In this document: positions 53,871 through 61,767 of the stretch, one piece after another
Position numbering within the stretch: the first letter of the stretch is position 1
Layout: the number at the start of each line of letters is the position of its first letter
DNA from: Pusillimonas sp. TS35
Lineage (GTDB): Bacteria; Pseudomonadota; Gammaproteobacteria; Burkholderiales; Burkholderiaceae_B
Direction of reading: 5' to 3'
DNA: 64,000 nt
Assembly (NCBI RefSeq): GCF_009857885.1
Contig: NZ_WWER01000005.1
Coordinates: forward strand, 310,001-374,000
Made by a program: the position numbers and the translations under genes
Notes under the pieces: generated by a model
Seen by the model: the letters and a program-made list of their open reading frames with translations, nothing else
The model's database searches: none
What the model was told of the DNA's origin: nothing

Positions 53871-54971
53871 ATGACATACGCTGTGATGAAAACTCTGCTC
53901 GCAAGCGCCTTGACGGCGGCGGCGATCGCGCCGGCTGCGGCGCAGGACAAAGTCGTCAATGTATACAATTGGGCCGAATACACCGCGCCCGACACGATTT
54001 CGGGCTTCGAGAAAGCCACGGGCATCAAGGTGCGCTACGACGTTTACGATAGCAACGACACCTTGCAGGCCAAGCTGCTTACCGGAAAATCCGGGTACGA
54101 CGTGGTGGTGCCTTCCACGCACTATGCAGCACGCCAGATCGAAGGCGGGTTGTTCCAGAAGCTGGACAAGTCCAAACTTCCCAATCTCAAGTATCTGGAC
54201 AAGAGCCTGATGGACATCGTTGCCGAAGTCGATCCCGGCAACCAGTATCTTGTGCCGTGGGGCTACGGTACCAATGGCCTTGGCTACAACGTCACCAAGG
54301 TGCGCGAAATCATGGGCGCCGACGCCAAGCTGGGCAGTTGGGACATGCTGTTCAAGCCTGAAAATGCCGAGAAGCTCAAAGCCTGCGGTATTTCGATTCT
54401 CGATGAGGCGGCGCAGGTCTTCCCCGCGGTGCTGCACTACCTGGGCAAGGATCCCAATAGCGGCAACCCCGACGACTACAAGGCCGCGCTGGAGCTGCTC
54501 AAGTCCATCCGTCCCTATGTGCGCCAATTCAGTTCGTCGGGCTATATCGATGAGCTTGCCGCCGGCGATCTGTGCATGGTCTACGGCTTTTCAGGCGATG
54601 TCATGATTGCCGCAAGTCGCGCCAAGCAGGCCGGCAAGTCCTACACGATCGACTACTACATTCCCGAGGGCGGCGCCCCGATCTGGTTCGATACCATGGC
54701 CATTCCTAAAGATGCGGCCAACGTCGATGAGGCTCATGCCTTCATCAACTACATTGAGACCCCCGAGGTGCATGCGGCTATCACCAACACCATGTTCTAC
54801 CCTAACGCCAACAAAGAGGCGCGCAAACATGTGGTCAAAGAGGTGGCGGACAATCCGATGATCTATCCGTCCGAGGCCGTTGCCAAAACGCTTTACGTTA
54901 TCAAACCCCAGTCCCTGCGTCTGCAGCGCCTGCAGACGCGCATGTGGGCTGAGCTCAAGTCGGGCCGCTAG
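53871..54971 (+). CDS. potF: Polyamine ABC transporter substrate-binding protein (PotF-like)
   Basis: A 366-residue periplasmic polyamine-binding protein. Signal peptide VMKTLLASALTAAAIAPAAA, then the hallmark VVNVYNWAEYTAPDTISGFE. YDVVVPSTHYAARQIEGG, LVPWGYGTNGLGYN and PEGGAPIWFDTMAIP contribute the diamine-binding tryptophan and acidic residues. GGGGAGG lies 7 bases before ATG 53871; ATG 53886 is a shorter alternative. It heads potFGHI, which should import putrescine (or spermidine, as in SpuD/SpuE proteins, which are hard to separate by eye). Confidence 0.94.
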   Translation: MTYAVMKTLLASALTAAAIAPAAAQDKVVNVYNWAEYTAPDTISGFEKATGIKVRYDVYDSNDTLQAKLLTGKSGYDVVVPSTHYAARQIEGGLFQKLDKSKLPNLKYLDKSLMDIVAEVDPGNQYLVPWGYGTNGLGYNVTKVREIMGADAKLGSWDMLFKPENAEKLKACGISILDEAAQVFPAVLHYLGKDPNSGNPDDYKAALELLKSIRPYVRQFSSSGYIDELAAGDLCMVYGFSGDVMIAASRAKQAGKSYTIDYYIPEGGAPIWFDTMAIPKDAANVDEAHAFINYIETPEVHAAITNTMFYPNANKEARKHVVKEVADNPMIYPSEAVAKTLYVIKPQSLRLQRLQTRMWAELKSGR

Positions 54972-54976
54972 CCGCT

Positions 54977-56107
54977 ATGTCTGATACTCGTTCTGTCTCT
55001 GTTCCCTGGTCGGGCGATGCGGATGAGTTCGTCCGCATTGAGGATGTCGTCAAGATCTTTGGCGACACCGTCGCCGTGCGGTCTGTCAATCTATCCGTGC
55101 GCCGGCACGAAATCTTCGCGCTGTTGGGCAGTTCGGGCTGCGGCAAATCCACATTGCTGCGCATGCTGGCGGGCTTCGAGGAGGCCACGTCGGGCCGTAT
55201 CTTTCTCGACAACGAAGACATCACCAGCCTGCCGCCCTACAAGCGGCCGGTCAACATGATGTTCCAGTCCTACGCGTTGTTTCCCCACATGTCGGTGGAA
55301 GCCAACGTTGCGTTCGGCCTCAAACAGGAAGGGGTACCCGCCAACGAAATCCACGAGCGCGTGTTTGAAGCGCTGGATCTGGTGCAATTGGCGGGCTATG
55401 CGCGCCGCAAGCCGCATCAGTTGTCGGGCGGCCAGCAGCAGCGTGTCGCGTTGGCGCGCAGCCTGGTCAAGCGCCCGAAGCTGTTGTTGCTCGATGAACC
55501 CATGTCGGCGCTGGACAAGCAGATCCGCCAGGCAACACAAATAGAACTGGTCAAGATTCTCGAACAGGTCGGGGTAACCTGCATTATGGTGACGCACGAT
55601 CAGGAAGAAGCCATGACCATGGCCGATCGTCTGGCCGTCATGACAGATGGGCAGATCGTGCAGTGCGGCACGCCGCACGATGTCTATGCGTTTCCAAATT
55701 CGCGGTTCGTGGCCGGCTTTATCGGGTCTACCAATCTGTTCACCGGTGTCATCACGGTCGATGAGCCCGATCACGTTCTGATCGAAAGCCCCGAGCTCAC
55801 ACGCCCGCTGTACGTCAACCACGGCGTGAGCGAGCCCCTGGGCATGGACATCCACGTGTCGGTGCGGCCCGAAAACATACGGGTGCTGCGCCACGCCCCC
55901 GACACTGAATCCAATTGGGGGCACGGCATGGTCACGCACGTGGCCTGGATGGGGGCCTATGCGCGCTACCAGGTGCGGCTGGATGCCGGCCAGAACGTGG
56001 AGGCGCATGTGCCGAGCCAGTTGCTGGCCCAGGCCGACGCGCCTGGTGTGGATGAAGAGGTGTACCTGGCTTGGTCCAGCGACAGCGCAACGGTATTGTC
56101 GTCATGA
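54977..56107 (+). CDS. potG: Polyamine ABC transporter ATP-binding protein (PotG-like)
   Basis: A 376-residue ABC ATPase. Walker A LLGSSGCGKSTLLRMLAGF, signature HQLSGGQQQRVALARSL, Walker B LLLLDEPMSALDKQIR, and the switch histidine MVTHDQEEAMTMADRL. The C-terminal ~110 residues form a TOBE regulatory domain (RPENIRVLR). PotG fits better than PotA because of the potFGHI order and length. It starts 5 bases after potF and overlaps potH by ATGA. Confidence 0.95.
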   Translation: MSDTRSVSVPWSGDADEFVRIEDVVKIFGDTVAVRSVNLSVRRHEIFALLGSSGCGKSTLLRMLAGFEEATSGRIFLDNEDITSLPPYKRPVNMMFQSYALFPHMSVEANVAFGLKQEGVPANEIHERVFEALDLVQLAGYARRKPHQLSGGQQQRVALARSLVKRPKLLLLDEPMSALDKQIRQATQIELVKILEQVGVTCIMVTHDQEEAMTMADRLAVMTDGQIVQCGTPHDVYAFPNSRFVAGFIGSTNLFTGVITVDEPDHVLIESPELTRPLYVNHGVSEPLGMDIHVSVRPENIRVLRHAPDTESNWGHGMVTHVAWMGAYARYQVRLDAGQNVEAHVPSQLLAQADAPGVDEEVYLAWSSDSATVLSS

Positions 56108-57021
56108 AGAAGCCCGACTGGCACTTGCCGCGGGGGCGGCGCTGGCTCGCCATCGCGGGGCCCTACGCTTGGTTGTCGCTGTTCCTGTTGGTGCCTTTCC
56201 TGCTGGTGCTCAAGATCAGCTTTGCCGATCTGCAGTTCGGGGTTCCGCCCTACACACCGTTGGCGGCGCTCAAAGACGAAGTGCTCACCATTGCGTTGAG
56301 CCTGCGCGGATATGCGCTGCTCTTCACCGACAGCCTGTATATCGCCACCTATCTCAATTCTGTGAAGATGGCACTGATCAGCACGGCCTGTTGCGTGCTG
56401 ATCGGCTATCCCATGGCCTATTACATTGCGCGTTCGAGCCCCTCTGTGCGCAATGTACTGTTGCTGGGCGTAATCCTGCCATTCTGGACATCGCTGCTGC
56501 TGCGGGTTTATGCCTGGGTGGGTATTTTGCGCAACGACGGGCTGCTCAACAACCTGCTGCTGTGGCTGGGCGTGATCGATACGCCGCTTGAAATCTATCG
56601 TACCGACCTGGCGGTTTACATCGGCCTGGTCTATGCCTATCTGCCGTTTTTCATCCTGCCCTTATACGCCAATCTGGTCAAGCTGGATGTGCGGCTGCTC
56701 GAGGCTGCTTACGATCTCGGCGCGCGGCCTTGGCGCGCATTTCTCACGATCACGTTGCCTCTGTCTATGCCGGGCGTAGTGGCGGGTGCCATGCTGGTGT
56801 TCATCCCCACGGTGGGCGAATACGTCATTCCCGAGATGCTGGGAGGTGCCGATACCCTGATGATGGGTCGCGTTATGTGGAACGAGTTCTTCAACAATGC
56901 CGACTGGCCCATGGCGGCTGCCGTAACGGTGGTGATGGTCGGTTTACTGTTGATCCCGTTGGTCTTGTTCCAGTACAACCAGGTGCGGCAGATCGAAAGC
57001 CGCGCACGAGGTGAGCGATGA
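56104..57021 (+). CDS. potH: Polyamine ABC transporter permease PotH
   Basis: A 305-residue inner-membrane permease with six helices, the first being WLSLFLLVPFLLVLKISFA. The EAA loop is EAAYDLGARPWRAFLTITLP, and the family segment FIPTVGEYVIPEMLGG follows. The upstream in-frame start at 56071 was rejected because ATG 56104 overlaps the potG stop (ATGA). It also overlaps potI by ATGA, so all four genes are translationally linked. Confidence 0.95.
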   Translation: MKKPDWHLPRGRRWLAIAGPYAWLSLFLLVPFLLVLKISFADLQFGVPPYTPLAALKDEVLTIALSLRGYALLFTDSLYIATYLNSVKMALISTACCVLIGYPMAYYIARSSPSVRNVLLLGVILPFWTSLLLRVYAWVGILRNDGLLNNLLLWLGVIDTPLEIYRTDLAVYIGLVYAYLPFFILPLYANLVKLDVRLLEAAYDLGARPWRAFLTITLPLSMPGVVAGAMLVFIPTVGEYVIPEMLGGADTLMMGRVMWNEFFNNADWPMAAAVTVVMVGLLLIPLVLFQYNQVRQIESRARGER

Positions 57022-57830
57022 CGCGTCCGCATCCCGTATGGCGCGCACTGGCGCTTGGGTTGGGTTTTGCCTTCCTTTATTTGCCAATTCTGTCGCTGAT
57101 GGTGTTTTCCTTCAACGATTCGGCCATGGTCACTTCATGGAGCGGTTTCTCGTTGCGCTGGTACGTGTCGCTGTTCAATGACAGCGCTTTGCTCAGTGCG
57201 GCCAGGCTCTCGCTGTTGATTGCGGCGCTCACTGCGACGGCCGCAGTCGCCATCGGGACTTGGGCGGGCTACGTATTGGCGCGCATGGGTCGTTTTCGCG
57301 GCTTTGGTCTTTATATCGGCATGTTGAGCGCGCCGCTGGTCATGCCGGAAGTCGTGCTGGGCATTTCGCTGCTGCTGATGTTCGTTGAAATACGCGATAT
57401 TCTCGGCTGGCCGGCGGGCAATGGCGTTTTCACAATCTGGGTAGGGCACACGACGCTCTGCATGGCGTATGTGGCGGTGATTATCCAGTCGCGTATACGC
57501 GATCTCGATCGCTCGCTCGAAGAGGCGGCGCTCGACCTGGGCGCCACGCCGCTCAAGGTATTTTTCGTGATTACGCTGCCCTTGATCTTTCCGGCATTGA
57601 TGGCCGCCTGGCTGCTCGCCTTCACGTTATCGCTCGATGACGTCGTCATCGCGTCGTTTCTGTCAGGGCCGGGCTACACCACACTGCCACTCGAGGTGTT
57701 TTCGCGGGTGCGCCTGGGGCTCAAGCCCGAGATCAATGCCCTGGCAACCTTGTTCATCCTTGCGGTGGGCATCTGCGTGATCGTGGCGAACCGCATCCAG
57801 ATCCGCCGTGCCGCCAGGGTCTCTGAATAA
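57018..57830 (+). CDS. potI: Polyamine ABC transporter permease PotI
   Basis: The second permease (270 residues) of the polyamine importer, with six helices. The opening LALGLGFAFLYLPILSLMVF, the PotI/PotC mark FNDSAMVTSWSGFSLRWY, the EAA loop EAALDLGATPLKVFFVITLP, and SLDDVVIASFLSGPGYTTLP are typical. It forms the channel with PotH. The stop is 13 bases from the ArsC-like gene. Confidence 0.95.
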   Translation: MTRPHPVWRALALGLGFAFLYLPILSLMVFSFNDSAMVTSWSGFSLRWYVSLFNDSALLSAARLSLLIAALTATAAVAIGTWAGYVLARMGRFRGFGLYIGMLSAPLVMPEVVLGISLLLMFVEIRDILGWPAGNGVFTIWVGHTTLCMAYVAVIIQSRIRDLDRSLEEAALDLGATPLKVFFVITLPLIFPALMAAWLLAFTLSLDDVVIASFLSGPGYTTLPLEVFSRVRLGLKPEINALATLFILAVGICVIVANRIQIRRAARVSE

Positions 57831-57843
57831 CAGGAGTTTATCC

Positions 57844-58200
57844 ATGCAAGGTGTTCAGCTTTACGGGCTGGAAAAATGCGACACTTGTGTCAAGGCGCGG
57901 GCATGGCTCGCGAACCACGGCGTGAAGGCGGTGTTCGTCGATTACCGCAACCATCCAGTGCCGCCCGCTACGCTCACGCAATGGGCGCAGGCACTGGGCG
58001 GCTGGGAAAAGCTCGTCAATCGGGCCTCGATGACTTGGCGCAATCTGCCCGAATCGCGTAAAGCGCCCGGTTCGGCGCAAGACTGGCTGGCGCTCATTGC
58101 CGAGTTTCCCGCGCTGGTGCGCCGGCCCGTCGCCGTGGATGCCGAGGGCAGTGTGAGTGTGGGCTTTTCCGACAAGAAGTACACTGAGCGCTTCATCTGA
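57844..58200 (+). CDS. ArsC/Spx-family thioredoxin-fold protein (YffB-like)
   Basis: A 118-residue thioredoxin-fold protein of the ArsC/Spx/YffB family. The redox site is [13 protein letters not shown] (C-x-x-C), and the conserved end [13 protein letters not shown] marks the YffB subgroup, which is distinct from arsenate reductase proper. Function in this subgroup is uncertain; glutathione-dependent reduction has been proposed. AGGAG lies 8 bases before the ATG. It is 13 bases after potI and 13 before rpiA, so it may be co-transcribed, but no ars genes are near. Confidence 0.88.
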   Translation: MQGVQLYGLEKCDTCVKARAWLANHGVKAVFVDYRNHPVPPATLTQWAQALGGWEKLVNRASMTWRNLPESRKAPGSAQDWLALIAEFPALVRRPVAVDAEGSVSVGFSDKKYTERFI

Positions 58201-58213
58201 ACCGCCAACTATC

Positions 58214-58897
58214 ATGCTTGATCAATCACAGCTCAAACGCAATGCGGCCGACGCTGCCGTCGAATATATTCTCCCCATGCTGGCGCCCGGCGTCATTATT
58301 GGGGTTGGCACCGGGTCCACGGTCGATCTATTCATTGATGCGCTGGCCGTACACAAGGGGCGCTTTCTGGGCGCGGTGTCCAGTTCCGAGCGCAGCGCCG
58401 AGCGCCTGCGGGGCCACGGCATCGATGTCTTCGATCTGAACGAGGTCGATAGCATGCCCGTCTATGTCGACGGGGCCGATGAGGTCGATGCCGCGCTCAA
58501 CATGATCAAAGGCGGTGGCGGCGCACTGACCCGCGAGAAAATCGTTGCCTCGGTAGCGGAGCGCTTTGTATGCATCGTCGATGAGTCCAAGGTGGTGCGG
58601 CAATTGGGCCGCTTCCCGCTGCCGATCGAGGTCATCCCCATGGCGCGCGAAGCCGTTGCCCGCCGTCTTGCCGGCTTGGGCGGCCAGCCTGCACTGCGTA
58701 CAGGCTTCATTACCGACAACGGCTGCGAAATCCTTGACGTGTCGGGCCTGGATATTCACGACCCCGACGTCATGGAAAGCCGCATCAACAACATCCCTGG
58801 CGTTGTCAGTTGCGGTCTGTTCGCTCTGTCGGGCGCCAATATCGCGCTGGTGTCGGGCCAATCAGGCGTGCGGCGCATGGTGCCTGCCGGCGCGTGA
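58214..58897 (+). CDS. rpiA: Ribose-5-phosphate isomerase A
   Basis: RpiA (227 residues) interconverts ribose 5-phosphate and ribulose 5-phosphate in the pentose phosphate pathway. The phosphate loop [15 protein letters not shown], the catalytic region [20 protein letters not shown] and [17 protein letters not shown] carry the essential aspartate, glutamate and lysine residues. Normal length, cytosolic. The start at 58214 is 13 bases after the ArsC-like gene. No terminator is evident before the phoU control region. Confidence 0.96.
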   Translation: MLDQSQLKRNAADAAVEYILPMLAPGVIIGVGTGSTVDLFIDALAVHKGRFLGAVSSSERSAERLRGHGIDVFDLNEVDSMPVYVDGADEVDAALNMIKGGGGALTREKIVASVAERFVCIVDESKVVRQLGRFPLPIEVIPMAREAVARRLAGLGGQPALRTGFITDNGCEILDVSGLDIHDPDVMESRINNIPGVVSCGLFALSGANIALVSGQSGVRRMVPAGA

Positions 58898-58911
58898 TGC
58901 CGGTCATCATC

Positions 58912-58930
58912 ATGTCATAAATTTGTTATA
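58912..58930 (+). promoter_or_regulatory. Pho box upstream of phoU
   Basis: ATGTCAT (58912-58918), AAAT spacer, TTGTTAT (58923-58929): two 7-bp direct repeats with an 11-base period, which is the PhoB-binding geometry (consensus CTGTCAT-N4-CTGTCAT). Three positions differ. It lies 96 bases before phoU, suggesting phosphate-starvation control. Confidence 0.72.
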
Positions 58931-59025
58931 TGCTTGCGTATTGATATTGCCGGGTCGATCGAGGTGCGCATTGTGCCGCGCATCGCGCCTGGCCGCACAC
59001 ATATAATTGCTGTACAGAGGCCACC

Positions 59026-59751
59026 ATGACTGAGCACACCAACAAGCAGTTTCATTCCGATCTCGAAACCACGCGCTCACTGTTTCTGCAGATGGGCGGG
59101 CTGGTGGAGTCCATGGTCAGGGAGGGTATGGATGCCCTGGCAAGCGGTGATCTCAGCCTGGTCGAAACGGTTCGCGAACGCGAAAAAGAAGTCAATCGCC
59201 TTGAGGTCGAAATCGATGAGCGTATTGGCCTGCTGATCGCCCGCAATCAGCCTACGGCGGGCGATCTGCGCCTGTTGCTGTCGGTATCCAAGATGCTCAC
59301 CGACATGGAGCGCTGCGGCGATGAGGCCGAGAAAATCGCCAAAATGGCGCGCCGTCTGCATGAAAGCAACGAGCGCTACGAGCCAGTCGTCGAACTGCGC
59401 CACATGGCCACATGCGTCGCGGGCATGATCCACGATGCGCTTGACGCCTTTGCCCGCATGGACCCAATCCACGCGGCAACCGTCGTGCGCAACGACAAGG
59501 AAGTCGACCGCGAATGGAAGGGGTCGCTGCGTCACATCATCACCTACATGATTGAAGATCCGCGCACCATTTCGCGCTCGATTGATCTCATCTTCATCGC
59601 GCGCGCCCTTGAGCGCATCGGCGACCACGCCAAGAATATGGCCGAACGGGTCATTTACATGGTGCACGGCGACGATGTCCGCCACACCGGCGTCAAAGCC
59701 ACCGAGCGTGTCGCCCGCGGCGAGTCAGCCGACGAAGACGACAAGGCCTGA
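59026..59751 (+). CDS. phoU: Phosphate signalling protein PhoU
   Basis: PhoU (241 residues) is a helical metal-binding protein that represses PhoR/PhoB signalling when phosphate is plentiful and modulates Pst uptake. It has two three-helix repeats with the family acidic motifs (EREKEVNRLEVEIDERIG; VRNDKEVDREWK) and ERIGDHAKNMAERVIYMVHG. Unlike the usual pstSCAB-phoU order, no pst genes are adjacent; it has its own upstream Pho box and a terminator after it. Normal length. Confidence 0.96.
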   Translation: MTEHTNKQFHSDLETTRSLFLQMGGLVESMVREGMDALASGDLSLVETVREREKEVNRLEVEIDERIGLLIARNQPTAGDLRLLLSVSKMLTDMERCGDEAEKIAKMARRLHESNERYEPVVELRHMATCVAGMIHDALDAFARMDPIHAATVVRNDKEVDREWKGSLRHIITYMIEDPRTISRSIDLIFIARALERIGDHAKNMAERVIYMVHGDDVRHTGVKATERVARGESADEDDKA

Positions 59752-59850
59752 GAAGCGGCAGGCACAAGCGCGCTGGCGCTGGCTACCTGCGCCGCCTTAC
59801 CGCCGCAGAACGGCTCCGCACTCGCGTGGCACACGCGGTTGATGGGCGAT

Positions 59851-59874
59851 AAAAAGGGGGCATGCCCCCTTTTT
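59851..59874. terminator. Bidirectional terminator between phoU and yggX
   Basis: AAAAAGGGGG (59851-59860), loop CATG, then CCCCCTTTTT (59865-59874): a perfect 10-bp stem with A and T tracts on both sides, between the convergent phoU and yggX. Confidence 0.93.
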
Positions 59875-59893
59875 CTGTGTGCGTGTTAGCGCT

Positions 59894-60166
59894 TCATTCG
59901 GATGGCGGTACGTAGCCTTGTGCCTCGACGTCTGCATCTTCGAACAGAAACTTCTCCATTTGCTGGGCCAGGTATTTGCGGGCTCGGGCATCGGCAAGGT
60001 TGAGGCGGTTTTCGTTTACCAGGCGGGTTTGCGTCTGTATCCATTGCGCCCATGCCTGCTTGGACACGTTTTGCCAGATGCGTACGCCTAGATCGCCGGG
60101 GTAGGGGGGGAAGTCCAGCCCTTCGGCCTCGCGCTTGAGTTTTACACAGTGAACCATGCGAGCCAT
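59894..60166 (-). CDS. yggX: Fe(2+)-trafficking/oxidative damage protection protein YggX
   Basis: A 90-residue YggX homologue that limits damage to iron-sulfur proteins under oxidative stress, possibly in iron trafficking. The start [20 protein letters not shown] (with the conserved cysteine) and [19 protein letters not shown] are diagnostic. ATG 60166 is chosen because upstream residues of the open frame lack family similarity. MutY is often its neighbour, but not here. A gap of 167 bases separates it from argA upstream on the same strand. Confidence 0.95.
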   Translation of the reverse strand: MARMVHCVKLKREAEGLDFPPYPGDLGVRIWQNVSKQAWAQWIQTQTRLVNENRLNLADARARKYLAQQMEKFLFEDADVEAQGYVPPSE

Positions 60167-60333
60167 GTCGGATATACCTCTGCAAATTGGGGGTTGATAA
60201 GCCAGCCGGCGCGTAAACGAGCACGCATTGCGCTTATATTGCACGTTATGCATGGCGCGGCGGTGCGTGCCGCGCTATGCGCCATGCCTGGGCGTGCGCC
60301 AAAGTATGCCTCATTTTACCGTCCGCAGCGGCG

Positions 60334-61695
60334 CTACAGCTTCTTGATGAAAACCAGGCTGTTGCGCGAACGGTTGTAGTGCGCCTGCTTCTCCTTGGGC
60401 AGGTCCGACACACCACCGCGCACGAAGCCGCGTTTCATGAACCAGTGCGACGTGCGTGTGGTGAGCACGAACAGCCGTTTGGCGCCCATGGCGCGCGCTC
60501 GGCTTTCAGTGTGGCGCAGCAGCATTTCACCTTCGCCGGTGCCCTGCCATTCGGGATGTACGATGAGGCAGGCCATCTCGGCCATGTCGTCTTCCAGATA
60601 GGGGATGAGCGACACACAGCCGTAGATGACGCCGTCGTGTTCGAGTACGGTAAAGCGTTCGAGATCGCGCTCGATGACTGAACGGCCGCGCGGCACAAGC
60701 GTGCCGTCGGCCTCCAACGGCTCAATAAGCTGTACGATCGCGCCAATATCGTCGACGGTGGCCGGGCGCAGATCGTCCAGCGTATCTTCGACCACCATTG
60801 TGCCGACGCCATCGTGGGTGAAGATCTCCAGCAATACGGAGCCGTCCAGCGTATAGGGCACCAAGTGTGCGCGTGCCACGCCGCGCTTTACGGCCAGCGA
60901 GGCGTGGGTCAGAAACCTTGCCGTGTCGTCGTCCAGCGCGCCACCGGCCAGCAGCAGCTTGTCCGCATCCTCGCGTGCGAGCTCTGTATCTACTGAACCG
61001 TCGGTATTGCGAATGGTGCAATCCTGGGTCAGGAAGATGAGTTTCTCGGCGCGCAGTGCAACCGCGGCGCTGGTGGCAAGGTCTTCCATGGCCAGGTTGA
61101 ACGCCTCGCCGGTGGGCGAGAAGCCCAGAGGAGACAGCAGCACGATGGCGCGCTGGTGCATGATGCTGTTCATGGCATCGACGTCCATCTTGCGCACTGC
61201 GCCGGTGTGGAGGTAATCGACGCCGTCGATTACGCCTACCGGCCGGGCGGTGACGAAGTTGCCTGAAATTACGCGGATCTGCGCGTGCGACATGGGCGTA
61301 TTGGGCAGCCCCTGGCTGAAAGCGGCTTCGATGTCCAGGCGGATTTCACCCGCCGCTTCTTTGGCGCATTCAAGCGCCTCGGGGGTGGTGGGCTCGGTGC
61401 CGCTGCCAAACTGGGTGGCAAAACCCTTGAGACGCAGTTGTTCGTTGACTTGCGGGCGCGAGCCATGCACCAGCACCAGCTTGACGCCCAGCGACGACAG
61501 CAGGGAAAGGTCTTGGATGAGCGCGTTGAGCACGCCATCGCGCACCAGTTCGCCGCCGAAGCCGATGACAAAGGTTTTGCCCCGAAAATCATGTACATAA
61601 GGAGCGACCTCGCGAAACCATCGCACAAACTGAGCCGGCGCGAACTCGGGCGCGTCTTGTGCGGAAAACGTGATGTCGGCGTCTGGCGTGGTCAT
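60334..61695 (-). CDS. argA: N-acetylglutamate synthase (ArgA)
   Basis: A 453-residue classical ArgA, first enzyme of arginine synthesis. The N-terminal amino-acid-kinase domain (FVIGFGGELVRDGVLNALIQ; LVLVHGSRPQVNEQL) holds the arginine feedback site. The C-terminal GNAT domain begins near residue 315 and shows CLIVHPEWQGTGEGEMLL, the acetyl-CoA loop, and the ending HYNRSRNSLVFIKKL. ATG 61695 is the natural start; the open frame continues far upstream but there runs antisense to hrpA. Divergent from hrpA with 72 bases between. Confidence 0.95.
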   Translation of the reverse strand: MTTPDADITFSAQDAPEFAPAQFVRWFREVAPYVHDFRGKTFVIGFGGELVRDGVLNALIQDLSLLSSLGVKLVLVHGSRPQVNEQLRLKGFATQFGSGTEPTTPEALECAKEAAGEIRLDIEAAFSQGLPNTPMSHAQIRVISGNFVTARPVGVIDGVDYLHTGAVRKMDVDAMNSIMHQRAIVLLSPLGFSPTGEAFNLAMEDLATSAAVALRAEKLIFLTQDCTIRNTDGSVDTELAREDADKLLLAGGALDDDTARFLTHASLAVKRGVARAHLVPYTLDGSVLLEIFTHDGVGTMVVEDTLDDLRPATVDDIGAIVQLIEPLEADGTLVPRGRSVIERDLERFTVLEHDGVIYGCVSLIPYLEDDMAEMACLIVHPEWQGTGEGEMLLRHTESRARAMGAKRLFVLTTRTSHWFMKRGFVRGGVSDLPKEKQAHYNRSRNSLVFIKKL

Positions 61696-61767
61696 GGGCG
61701 ATGCGGTCCGGGGAAAGTTGCTGCAGTCAAAATTATAATGATGGACTGTCCACCTAAAAGAAGTTTC

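Noticed and set aside
57844-58200. Arsenate reductase annotation for the ArsC-like protein
   Set aside because: It has the YffB/Spx-type CxxC and ending rather than the ArsC arginine triad context, and no ars genes are near, so a resistance role is not supported.
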